The translations under genes were made by a program, and so were the position numbers. This document shows, in pieces, positions 41,284-48,601 of a stretch of DNA of 64,000 nt (position 1 is its first letter; each line of letters opens with the position of its first letter). The notes beneath the pieces are model-generated. The model did no database searches and was not told the origin of the DNA. It saw only the letters and a list, made by a program, of their open reading frames with translations. Source of the DNA: JAFGBI01 sp964480725 (lineage in GTDB: Bacteria > Myxococcota_A > Polyangia > Polyangiales > Polyangiaceae); NCBI GenBank assembly GCA_964480725.1, contig CAYZQO010000013.1, forward strand, positions 1-64,000, read 5' to 3'.

Positions 41284-42390
41284 ATGATCGTTGGCGTGCC
41301 TCGGGAGACTAAGCGACACGAGTACCGGGTTGGCATGTTGCCGGTGGGAGTGGAGGAGCTGCGGCGCTCCGGGCACACCGTGCTCGTCGAGGCCGGCGCG
41401 GGGCTCGGCAGCGGTATCGCCGACGAGGCCTACGCCGAGGTGGGCGCCGAGCTGGTCGAGAGCGCTGCCCGCGTCTACGGCGAGGCCGAGCTCGTGGTGA
41501 AGGTGAAGGAACCGCAGGCCGCGGAGCTCCCCCAGCTCCGCCCCGGGCAGCTGGTCTTCACTTACTTCCATTTTGCGTCGGACCGCGCGCTCACCGAGGC
41601 GGTGCTCGCGTCGGGTGCGACCGCGATCACCTACGAGACGCTGCGCGACGCCAACGGCAAGCTCCCGCTCCTGACGCCGATGAGCGAGGTGGCCGGGCGC
41701 ATGAGCATCCAGGAGGGGGCCAAGTGCCTCGAGCGCCCGCAGTCCGGCCGCGGGATCCTCCTCGGCGGCGTGCCCGGGGTGGCGCCCGCCGTGGTGGTGA
41801 TCCTCGGCGGCGGCGTGGTGGGTTCGAACGCGGCCCGGATGGCGGCGGGCTTCGGCGCCAGCGTCACCGTGTTCGACGTCAACCTCGACCGGCTCCGCAG
41901 CCTCGACGAGATCATGCCCGGCAACGTCACCACGCTCTTCAGCGATCGGCACACCATCCGCGACGCGCTCGCGCGCGCCGACCTCGTGATCGGCGCCGCG
42001 CTCATCCCCGGCGCGCTGTCACCGCGCCTCATCGAGCGCGCGGACCTCGGGCGGATGCAACCGGGGTCGGTCATCGTTGACGTGGCGATCGACCAGGGCG
42101 GGTGCGCCGAGACGTCGCGGCCCACCTGTCACGACGCGCCCACCTATGTGGTGGACGGTGTCGTGCACTACTGCGTGACCAACATCCCCGGCGCGGTGGG
42201 GCGGACCAGCACCTACGCGCTCTGCAACGCGACCCTACCCTACGTCCTGGCCCTGGCGAACGGCGGCCTCGCCGGGGCCGCCCGGCGCGAACGAGGGTTC
42301 GTGGACGCGGTGAACGTCCACGCCGGCCGCCTCACCAGTGAGGCCGTCGCGGAGGGGTTTGGGCTCAGGGCCACGCCCTTCGTCCCCTGA
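41284..42390 (+). CDS. ald: Alanine dehydrogenase
   Basis: A 368-residue enzyme converting L-alanine and NAD to pyruvate, ammonia and NADH. Substrate and catalytic residues Arg15, Lys75, His96 and Asp270 fall at the same numbers as in the Bacillus enzyme. The Rossmann motif is VILGGGVVGSNAARMA. AGGAGAA at 41269-41275 lies 8 nt before ATG 41284. It follows the lipoprotein gene by 125 nt and is probably a separate unit. Confidence 0.95.
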   Translation: MIVGVPRETKRHEYRVGMLPVGVEELRRSGHTVLVEAGAGLGSGIADEAYAEVGAELVESAARVYGEAELVVKVKEPQAAELPQLRPGQLVFTYFHFASDRALTEAVLASGATAITYETLRDANGKLPLLTPMSEVAGRMSIQEGAKCLERPQSGRGILLGGVPGVAPAVVVILGGGVVGSNAARMAAGFGASVTVFDVNLDRLRSLDEIMPGNVTTLFSDRHTIRDALARADLVIGAALIPGALSPRLIERADLGRMQPGSVIVDVAIDQGGCAETSRPTCHDAPTYVVDGVVHYCVTNIPGAVGRTSTYALCNATLPYVLALANGGLAGAARRERGFVDAVNVHAGRLTSEAVAEGFGLRATPFVP

Positions 42391-42464
42391 CCGCGGACCG
42401 ACCGGGAGGCGCCGCGGCCCAACGGGCAACGGTCGCGAGTCGTGAGGGAGCCTGGCCCCTCCTC

Positions 42465-42530
42465 AGAGCGCCCATCGGTTCGCCGACGGTGTTGGCACCT
42501 TGAGGACCGCCCCCGTGCGGCGCGATCCCG
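42465..42530 (+). repeat. Dispersed hairpin repeat, copy E (left half only)
   Basis: AGAGCGCCCATCGGTTCGCC (42465-42484) and GACGGTGTTGGCACCTTGAG match the left arm of copies B and C. The hairpin right arm and right end are absent; the element stops where the next gene ends (42531). It is a truncated copy. Confidence 0.6.
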
Positions 42531-43505
42531 TCAGCGCGCGGTGGCGGCGAGCCGCTCCAGGAACTCCATGGCGGCGGGCGCGAAGTAGCCGGTCGGGAGG
42601 GCGCGACCGACGGACGCCGTGAAGGCGCAGAAGCGCGTGCGCGGGCCGTCGCAGTCGTACTCGGCGCAGTCGTCGTCGGCCACCATCCCCGCGGCCGTGA
42701 GCGGGTCGGGGTCGGGGCCGCAGCCGTTCTGGGCGCGCCAGAAGTCTCGCTGTTCGAGGCCGAACTCGAGCGGGAATTCGGGGTCGCCGCGCCCGTGGAA
42801 CGACCACTCGGCGACGGTTCCAGTGCAGCGGGGCGCATCGTCGTCCGACACCGGGAGGTAGTAGGGGGTGTTCGCGTGCACCGGGATGACCGCGTCGAAC
42901 AGATCGCTCGCGTAACAGCCGAGCACGGCGGCAAACTCCCCGCCCCAGCCCCAGCCGACCGCAGCGCGGTGCGACGCGTGCAGGCAGCGCTGCTCCTCCA
43001 GGTCCTCGACGAGTTCGCGCACGAAGCCGAGATCCTCCGTGCCCCCGTAATAGTCGGTGGTGGGCCCGTTCTGCCAGCCCGCGGCGACGGAGCCGTCGGT
43101 CCACTCGCGCACCAGCGCGTCGGGGTAGACGAAGACGGCTGCGCCCGGCGTAGCCGCCGCTTCGAGGCCGAGGTCGTCGCGGATTTGCGCTCCGGTCCCG
43201 TCGCGGGCGTGCAGGCCCATCACCAGGGGGACGGCGCGCGTGGCGTCGTAGGTCGACGGGACGGCGACGAAATAGCGCCGGACCCGACCGCTCGACTCCA
43301 GAGTGAGGTAGCCCTGCTCGCCCGCCCGGAGGCAGCGGGTCGAGCCGCTCGCCGCCCCCGCGCCGCCGTCCGCGTCGGCACGGCGATCCGCGCCGACGTA
43401 GACCGTGCGCCCGCCGTCGCAGCCCGGCAGGAGCGCGAGGCTCGTGCCGAGGAGCGCCCACACATCGCGCGCGCGTGCGCGACGACGGGCGCGTCCGCTC
43501 CTCAC
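42531..43505 (-). CDS. PHB-depolymerase/feruloyl-esterase-like lipoprotein lacking the catalytic Ser and His
   Basis: A 324-residue lipoprotein (signal peptide, lipobox LLPGC with Cys29). The alpha/beta hydrolase domain matches LpqC-type esterases: VPLVMGLHARDGTG, WQNGP, CLHASHRAAVGWGWGGEFAA and FHGRGDPEFPLE, then FWRAQNGCGPD. The nucleophile motif GxSxGG reads GWGWGG, so Ser is Gly186; Asp241 is kept; the catalytic His is Arg301. Both changes suggest loss of catalysis. The start (GTG 43505) overlaps the previous gene as GTGA, tying it to the ECF sigma operon. Confidence 0.8.
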   Translation of the reverse strand: MRSGRARRRARARDVWALLGTSLALLPGCDGGRTVYVGADRRADADGGAGAASGSTRCLRAGEQGYLTLESSGRVRRYFVAVPSTYDATRAVPLVMGLHARDGTGAQIRDDLGLEAAATPGAAVFVYPDALVREWTDGSVAAGWQNGPTTDYYGGTEDLGFVRELVEDLEEQRCLHASHRAAVGWGWGGEFAAVLGCYASDLFDAVIPVHANTPYYLPVSDDDAPRCTGTVAEWSFHGRGDPEFPLEFGLEQRDFWRAQNGCGPDPDPLTAAGMVADDDCAEYDCDGPRTRFCAFTASVGRALPTGYFAPAAMEFLERLAATAR

Positions 43506-44197
43506 GGAGATCTCACCTCCGGGGCACAGGCTTGTCCCACTCGCGGCGCCTGCGGCGAGCGTGGCCAGCGCTCGAGGAAGCGCGCGGCCTCGGTGCGCGC
43601 TGCGGCGTGACGCCCTGCCGAGCAGAGGGCGAAGACACGGGCGGCTGCGCGCTCCTCGCCGAGCGCGCCCCGCTCGAACCGCCGGTCGTACTCGTCGAGC
43701 AGCTCCAGGGCTCGCGCGGCCTGGCCCCGGTTGGTCGCCGCCTGCGCGCTGGCGATCAGCGCCGTCTCTGCCGAGAGGTCGCCGTGCGCGCGACCGCGCG
43801 GCGCCGGGCGCGCCGACGTCGACGGCGCGGCGCTCTCCGGGACCGCCGCGCTCGGGGGGGGCGCGCCGTGGCTAGCGGGCGCGGCCAGGCCGGCTGGTGC
43901 CGTCGCCCGCGCGGCGCCGGGCGCCGCCGGTGACGCCACCGGCGCGCTCGGGGTGGCGCGCTCGGCGCGCCAGACGAGCGCGGCCGCCGCGCCGACCCCG
44001 CCGAGCACCCCCGCGGCCGCGAGCAGCGCCGCGACCCGCCTTCGCCAGCGCGGCGTACCGCCGGCCCTCGCCGCGGTGGCGAGCGCGCTCTCCACGCGCC
44101 ACCGCACCTGCGCCCGGTTCGACGCCGTCGGCTCGTACGCGCCGCGGGTTGCCTCGATCAGCGCGCGTGCCTGCTCACCGAGCTCGGCCTGGCTCAC
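43502..44197 (-). CDS. Putative membrane-anchored anti-sigma-like or tetratricopeptide protein
   Basis: A 231-residue protein. A cytoplasmic N-terminus (about 50 residues) is followed by one membrane helix (about 55-75), a Pro/Ala-rich linker and a C-terminal helical repeat (ALELLDEYDRRFERGAL, AARFLERWPRSPQAPR) like a TPR. This layout and the coupling to an ECF sigma gene (start GTG 44197 overlapping the sigma stop as GTGA) fit an anti-sigma regulator. No zinc-binding HxxxCxxC motif is present. Confidence 0.75.
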   Translation of the reverse strand: MSQAELGEQARALIEATRGAYEPTASNRAQVRWRVESALATAARAGGTPRWRRRVAALLAAAGVLGGVGAAAALVWRAERATPSAPVASPAAPGAARATAPAGLAAPASHGAPPPSAAVPESAAPSTSARPAPRGRAHGDLSAETALIASAQAATNRGQAARALELLDEYDRRFERGALGEERAAARVFALCSAGRHAAARTEAARFLERWPRSPQAPRVGQACAPEVRSP

Positions 44198-44814
44198 GAT
44201 GCGCCTCCTCTCGCTGTCGGGGTCGCCCGCCGTCGCGTCAGCGCCCGCTCGAAGTCTGTCCGCCCCACGCGCAGCCGCCAGTAGGCGGTGTTCACGTTGA
44301 CGCCGAGCGCCTCCGCGGCCTCCGGCACGGTGAAGCCCTCGATGTCGACCATCACCAGCACGGCGCGCTTCCGATCGTCGAGCGCGTCGAGCGCGCTCTC
44401 GAGCTCGGCGACGGCTTCCCGTCGCACCATCGCCTCGTCGGGCGAGTCGCCGCCCGCCGTCCGGCGCTCGGCCAGCTCCGTGGCGTCGCTGGTCTCGTCG
44501 AAGCGGAAACGCCAGCGACGCAGCCGGCGCCGGTGGTCTTTGGCGACCCGCAGCACGATCCCGAAGAGCCACGTCTCCACCCGCGACCAGCGGGCGTCGT
44601 AGGAGCTCTGCCGCCGGTGCACGACGAGAAAGACGTCCTGGGCGGCGTCCTCGGCGACCGCCTCGGGGACGCCCAGACGCCGTAAGCTGCGCCAGACGAG
44701 GCCGAAGTGGCGCTCGTACAGGGCACGCTGCTGCTCCCGCGTCAGGCCGCGAGCGGGCCCGTTCCGCGGATCGGCGGGCGCGGCCTCTGGCTGGGGTGCC
44801 GGGATCACGTCCAT
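44194..44814 (-). CDS. ECF-type RNA polymerase sigma factor
   Basis: A 206-residue sigma factor. Region 2 is at about residues 30-97 (LYERHFGLVWRSLRRLG, AEDAAQDVFLVVHRR, WLFGIVLRVAKDHRRR) and region 4 at about 137-190 (LDDRKRAVLVMVDIEGFTVP, NVNTAYWRLRVGRTDFERAL). It directs RNA polymerase to promoters likely for itself and the two coupled genes. The promoter is not identified; no leaderless hexamer precedes ATG 44814. Confidence 0.92.
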   Translation of the reverse strand: MDVIPAPQPEAAPADPRNGPARGLTREQQRALYERHFGLVWRSLRRLGVPEAVAEDAAQDVFLVVHRRQSSYDARWSRVETWLFGIVLRVAKDHRRRLRRWRFRFDETSDATELAERRTAGGDSPDEAMVRREAVAELESALDALDDRKRAVLVMVDIEGFTVPEAAEALGVNVNTAYWRLRVGRTDFERALTRRRATPTARGGAS

Positions 44815-44874
44815 GAATGGCCGAGCGAGCGCGGTCCCGTGGCGCGGCGCGCCGCGCGCCGGGGGACCTGGGGC

Positions 44875-45867
44875 CTAGAATCCTAGCTCGACCGCGAGCC
44901 CGCCCCCGACGCCGAAGCACGCGGGCCGGTGCAGCTCGCCCACGTTCTCGATGGCGAACCGCGGCCGAACCAGGGGCCGAGACACCTCCGCGGCGCCGCG
45001 CAGCCCCACGCGGCCGGACAGGCGCAGCGCCACGCCGGCCTCCGCCACGAGCGCGCCCCAGGAAGCCACGGCGCGCCCCGGGTTGGACATGCCGAAGCCC
45101 CGCGCCCGGAGGTGGGTGGTCTCGAGCGCGGCGCAGCCGTCGAGGCGCACGACCCCGCCTCCTGGTCGTCCGCGCAGGCACAGCGCGGGCGCCGCGGTGA
45201 GCATCCAGAGGTCGGCACCCATCCGCGGCTGCTCCACGCTGGTCACGGTCTTCGGCAGCCAGGCTTCCAGGCGAAGCTCCACCGATCCTGTGCCATGCGC
45301 CACCCCGAGGTGAAGCCCCCCACCAACCGCCGTGCCCGGGAGCGCCCCGGCACCGACGACCACGGTGCCCCGCGCTAGCGCGGGCCAGCCAGACGCCGGC
45401 GCTGGTGGGGCGGACGGCGCGGGTGGTGGCTCGGTCGAGGGTCCAGGGGTGGGAGCCTGGGCGGGAGCGGGCACCGGCGCCCGCGTCGCGGGCTCGGAGC
45501 CCGGCGTGAGCATCAGCGCCAGCACCAGCGCCGCGGCGTGGGCGAGCTCCGCGCAGTCCTCGCCCGTCAGGTGGCGCTCCCCTGCGGCGCCACCACGCCG
45601 AGTGCCGAGCATGGCCTCGTACCGGCCGTCGCCGCTCTCCACGACCACCACGGTCGCCAGCAGCTCGGGGCCAGGGTGCGGGGCGGCGCCGAGGATCGCG
45701 AGCACCTCGGCCTCCACCGCCCGAGCCGGCGGACAGCCGGCGGGCGCCGACCAGCTGAGCACCAGCGGGGTCGCGGGCGCCGGGCGCGGCTCGGCCCTGG
45801 TGCTGCTCGCGGCGCCGACCAGGGCGACGGCTGCGGCGGCCCCACACCATTGCGCCCACCTGCTCAC
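44875..45867 (-). CDS. Secreted or envelope protein, function unknown
   Basis: A 330-residue protein with a signal peptide (AAVALVGAASSTRA-E). The first part (about 28-120) contains a Cys pair and a WSAPAGCPPARAVEAEVLA motif that is seen in several myxobacterial proteins of unknown role. After a Pro/Ala linker the C-terminal 190 residues alternate apolar and polar residues and end in aromatic Phe, like an outer-membrane barrel. The start is GTG 45867; ATG 45927 is an alternative. It is separate from the sigma operon by 60 nt. Confidence 0.65.
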   Translation of the reverse strand: MSRWAQWCGAAAAVALVGAASSTRAEPRPAPATPLVLSWSAPAGCPPARAVEAEVLAILGAAPHPGPELLATVVVVESGDGRYEAMLGTRRGGAAGERHLTGEDCAELAHAAALVLALMLTPGSEPATRAPVPAPAQAPTPGPSTEPPPAPSAPPAPASGWPALARGTVVVGAGALPGTAVGGGLHLGVAHGTGSVELRLEAWLPKTVTSVEQPRMGADLWMLTAAPALCLRGRPGGGVVRLDGCAALETTHLRARGFGMSNPGRAVASWGALVAEAGVALRLSGRVGLRGAAEVSRPLVRPRFAIENVGELHRPACFGVGGGLAVELGF

Positions 45868-45987
45868 CGTCGATGACCCCGCGCGGCGCGCCGCCTCGCG
45901 CGGCGCTCGGGGGAGTATCCGCGGCATCACCGATCCCGGCAACGCTCGGTCGCGTCTCCGGTGTCGGCGCGGTCGGCGGTCGTGAGA

Positions 45988-46016
45988 TTGCTGGGGACTT
46001 GCCCCGACGTTACCCT
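45988..46016 (+). promoter_or_regulatory. Likely promoter of the 46.0-kb lipoprotein gene
   Basis: TTGCTG (45988-45993), 17 nt, TACCCT (46011-46016), then 6 nt to ATG 46023. Spacing is ideal and the transcript would be leaderless. Confidence 0.5.
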
Positions 46017-46022
46017 GCGCGA

Positions 46023-46745
46023 ATGAGGTCAACGGATGGGCTCGGTTTCGTGATGGTGTTGGCGGCGCTGCTCGCCTGCAAGCAGGGGCGCGACGCCGAT
46101 GGGCGCGAGGGCAGCGCCTGTAGCGCGGACGCCGACTGCCGCAACGGGCTCACCTGTCGCGCGGAGCGCTGCTTCCCGGTCGCGCCCGCGCCGCTGGCGT
46201 CGCCGCCGCCCGTCACCGCGCCCACGCCCGCTCCCCCGCCGAGCGCCGCGCCGCCCCCCGCGCCAGCGCTCGGGATGCTCTTCGATGGTCCCCCCCAAGG
46301 GCGCACCCTCCAACGGCTGGTGCCGCTCAACCGCGCCCTGCCGCGGGATCTGCTGGTCTGGGCTCCTCCCGGCTGGAAGACCTTCGAGCAGGAGCGGTAC
46401 GACGATCTGTTGATCGCCGAGGCTCCCGACAAGGAGGCCAGCGTCCTCATCAACTCGGGACTGGGCAAGGTCGGCGATCCCGGACGCAAGCTCTGGACCG
46501 AGAGCATGAGCGTGCGCGGGGCGAGCTACGGGGACTGGGAGGCCGGGACGCTCGGCATCGAGCACTGGCCTGCGCGCGTCTCGAAGGGGACCGGGACCCT
46601 CGACGGTGAGGGGGCCGAGCTCTTCGCCGCGATCGTCCCTCGGCCACGGGGTGACTGCCTGGTGATCGCCGCCATCAAGGCGAGCGCGCCCCCCGAGACG
46701 CGCGCGTTCATCTTGGATATCGTCCGTTCGCTGCGGCGCGGGTGA
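46023..46745 (+). CDS. Putative lipoprotein with Pro-rich linker
   Basis: A 240-residue protein. The lipobox ALLAC puts Cys19 at the lipid site. A small Cys-rich unit follows (ACSADADCRNGLTCRAERC), then a Pro/Ala linker and a globular domain of about 150 residues (WAPPGWKTFEQERYDDLLIA to the end). The family is not recognised. The Cys unit resembles the dickkopf-like motif of other myxobacterial lipoproteins. Confidence 0.7.
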   Translation: MRSTDGLGFVMVLAALLACKQGRDADGREGSACSADADCRNGLTCRAERCFPVAPAPLASPPPVTAPTPAPPPSAAPPPAPALGMLFDGPPQGRTLQRLVPLNRALPRDLLVWAPPGWKTFEQERYDDLLIAEAPDKEASVLINSGLGKVGDPGRKLWTESMSVRGASYGDWEAGTLGIEHWPARVSKGTGTLDGEGAELFAAIVPRPRGDCLVIAAIKASAPPETRAFILDIVRSLRRG

Positions 46746-46785
46746 GCGCTTGGTTCCACCGGGTCGGCGTCTCCGCGCCGCCCCG

Positions 46786-47334
46786 CTACGGCGTCGCGAC
46801 GGCCAGCGTGATGGCCCCATTCGGGCAATCGAAGACGCAGCCTCCGCAGGCCGTGCACCGGGTGGCGTCGATGGTCACGGTGTCCTGCAGCCGGATCGCT
46901 TGCTGCGGGCACACGTCAACGCAGTGGCCACAGCTGGTGCAGCGCTCCGGATCGATTGTCGCCACCCTCCACACGAAGCCGCCCTCCAGGGCGGGCGCCG
47001 GCGGCCGCGGCTCGCTCGGTGCCGGCGCGGCGGCGTCGCTCGCCTCGAGCTGCGCGATCCGTCGGGTGATGGCGCCGAGCTGACTCAACAGCTCACGCGC
47101 GCGCCCCCGGAGCCCCCCAGCCAGTCCGGAGGAAGCGGTACGGTCCCCGATCGAATCGCGGGTGGGGCCGACCATCGGCGTCATCGCGGCGCCTCGGCCC
47201 GTTCCCGGGTCAGCGCATCGTCCGAGGCGCTGGCCACGGCCGAGCCCAGGTCCGTTGCCGCGGCATCGTCCCCTGCCTTGGCCCTGTCCCCATCCCCTGC
47301 CGCCGCCACCTCCACCCTGTCCGCGTCCGTGCAT
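46786..47334 (-). CDS. Two [4Fe-4S] ferredoxin with Gly-rich N-terminus
   Basis: A 182-residue protein. The last 60 residues hold two ferredoxin motifs, CTSCGHCVDVCP and CTACGGCVFDCP, enough for two 4Fe-4S clusters. Residues 1-50 are Gly/Arg-rich like the DUF5320 protein downstream of it in the same direction, which suggests a shared origin. A coiled stretch (ELLSQLGAITRRIAQLEAS) lies between. GAGAAGAG is just upstream of ATG 47334. It probably passes electrons to a redox partner in the NifX/DUF5320 island. Confidence 0.85.
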   Translation of the reverse strand: MHGRGQGGGGGGRGWGQGQGRGRCRGNGPGLGRGQRLGRCADPGTGRGAAMTPMVGPTRDSIGDRTASSGLAGGLRGRARELLSQLGAITRRIAQLEASDAAAPAPSEPRPPAPALEGGFVWRVATIDPERCTSCGHCVDVCPQQAIRLQDTVTIDATRCTACGGCVFDCPNGAITLAVATP

Positions 47335-47378
47335 GTCTCTTCTCGTCTCTCCATTGACGCTCGCCGGGACGTGAAGCC

Positions 47379-47530
47379 AAAGCACCGATGGGTTGTCCAG
47401 CGGCGTCGGCACCGGGAGGAACGCCCCCCTGCGTGGCGAGGGGGCGTTCTTCCGGGCGCCTTGGGCGAGATCTGCTGCTCGCTCGTGGCTAAAGAACGTT
47501 GCTCTTCCGCGGCAATCAACCCGATTGCCG
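47379..47530 (+). repeat. Dispersed hairpin repeat, copy C
   Basis: It has the left end AGCACCGATGGGTTGTCCAG, a 14-bp stem GGAGGAACGCCCCC (47415-47428) with GGGGGCGTTCTTCC (47440-47453, one G-U pair), the block GAGATCTGCTGCTCGCTCG (47467-47485) and the right end GGCAATCAACCCGATTGCCG (47511-47530). It lies between the DUF5320 and ferredoxin genes. Confidence 0.8.
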
Positions 47531-47582
47531 CTCTGGTGGCCTCTCGACGTCTCGGCGCCAGTGCCGGCCTGGGCCCTGAGGG

Positions 47583-48029
47583 CTACTTCGTCCTCGATTC
47601 CTCCGCGGCCGTCTCGATCCGACCGATCCGCCCCCGCAGGTCATCCAGCGCCTGCTCGAGCGAGCGGGCCTGGCGCCTCAGCACCTCGAGCTCTTGCTCG
47701 GGGGCCATTGGTGGACCGAGATCCATCCGTGAGGGGGGCGTGTCACCTCCGCCAGCTAGCGCCGAGCGCTGCCAGCCCGTGAGTCCGGTGGCGTGAAACC
47801 AGTGGCGATGGCGCCAGCCGCCGCCCCCGCCGGCCCCCCAACCGCGGCCACCGCCGCTCCCGCCGCCACGACCACGACCGCCGCCCCAACCGCCGCCGGG
47901 ACCGCGGCCACCGCCGCCGCCTCGCGTGGGGTTCATGGTCCCTGCGCCGGGGTATCCCGCGCAGAGTCCAGCGCCGCGGCCCGTCATCGGGCCCGCGCCG
48001 GCAGGACCCGTCCTGTCTCCTCTTGGCAT
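47583..48029 (-). CDS. DUF5320-type Gly-rich protein
   Basis: A 148-residue protein that begins MPRGDRTGPAGAGPMTGRGA, the exact DUF5320 opening. A Gly/Arg/Trp-rich middle follows and a C-terminal coiled coil (EQELEVLRRQARSLEQALDD). DUF5320 proteins are small and travel with NifX-like and ferredoxin genes in anaerobic and sulfur-metabolising bacteria; a metal-cofactor role is suspected. GAGGAG lies 6 nt before ATG 48029. Confidence 0.85.
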   Translation of the reverse strand: MPRGDRTGPAGAGPMTGRGAGLCAGYPGAGTMNPTRGGGGGRGPGGGWGGGRGRGGGSGGGRGWGAGGGGGWRHRHWFHATGLTGWQRSALAGGGDTPPSRMDLGPPMAPEQELEVLRRQARSLEQALDDLRGRIGRIETAAEESRTK

Positions 48030-48066
48030 GAATGAGCTCCTCTCGTGTAGATGGCTCGACGTTTCG

Positions 48067-48453
48067 TCAGGGGCACCGCCCCCGCCGTCCATGGCGGTGG
48101 CGGTGCCGGTTTCGCCGTCCGGGACAGCCCGGCATCAAGAAGGCGTGCTCGGTGAGGTGGCCCGCGAAGAACGCGGAGAGCACCTCGTCGATCGGGCCGC
48201 AGGTGTTGAAGACGACCCGTACGCCGGCGGCGTTGAGCGTGGCCTCCAGCGGCCACGAGATCGCTCCGCAGACGAGGACTGTCGCGTCCAGCGCGGCCAG
48301 GCTCCTGGCCTTGGTGATCGGATCGGCGTCGGCGATGACCAAGTCTCGGCGGCTCAGCGAGCCGTCCGGGCTCGCGGTGACCAGGACGAAGCATCGCGCC
48401 GCGTCGAGCAGCGGCGCGATCCGGCCTTGGTCCACGGCGAGCACGACCTTCAC
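48067..48453 (-). CDS. NifX/NafY-type cofactor-binding protein
   Basis: A 128-residue protein of the dinitrogenase iron-molybdenum cofactor family: VVLAVDQGRIAPLLDAARCF, then the strand VLVCGAISWPLE and NTCGPIDEVLSAFF. Such proteins hold or carry metal clusters. The last residues are His/Arg-rich with Cys (HRHRHGRRGRCP), a possible extra metal site. No nitrogenase gene is in the window. The start is GTG 48453, only 16 nt after the -12 element of a sigma54-type promoter. Confidence 0.8.
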   Translation of the reverse strand: MKVVLAVDQGRIAPLLDAARCFVLVTASPDGSLSRRDLVIADADPITKARSLAALDATVLVCGAISWPLEATLNAAGVRVVFNTCGPIDEVLSAFFAGHLTEHAFLMPGCPGRRNRHRHRHGRRGRCP

Positions 48454-48468
48454 GACACCAGCGATATA

Positions 48469-48483
48469 GCAAGGAGCACGCCA
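48469..48483 (-). promoter_or_regulatory. Candidate sigma54 promoter of the NifX operon
   Basis: On the minus strand TGGC (48483-48480) and TTGC (48472-48469) are separated by exactly 7 nt, the TGGC-N7-TTGC pattern of -24/-12 promoters. It lies upstream of NifX, next to a sigma54 activator gene. Transcription would start about 4-6 nt before GTG 48453, so the leader is very short. Confidence 0.5.
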
Positions 48484-48560
48484 GCACCCATCTGCCGCGA
48501 TGGCCGAAGAAATGCGGCAAAATACTCGCCACCGTCCCCGGGGCCGGATCGCCTGACTCG

Positions 48561-48590
48561 TGCAGGATGCATGTTACTCTTGCAAATGGC
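48561..48590. promoter_or_regulatory. TGCAGGATGCATGTT motif in the divergent region
   Basis: TGCAGGATGCATGTT (48561-48575) matches 31328-31342 in 14 of 15 positions. It lies about 80-110 nt upstream of the -24 element and 27 nt before the activator start, which is where an enhancer-binding activator would bind. Confidence 0.45.
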
Positions 48591-48601
48591 ACGTTTACCC
48601 G

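Noticed and set aside
48560..48601. Upstream GTG start of the sigma54 activator
   Set aside because: It would add 14 residues that look non-coding and would cover the palindromic site; GTG 48602 is more likely.
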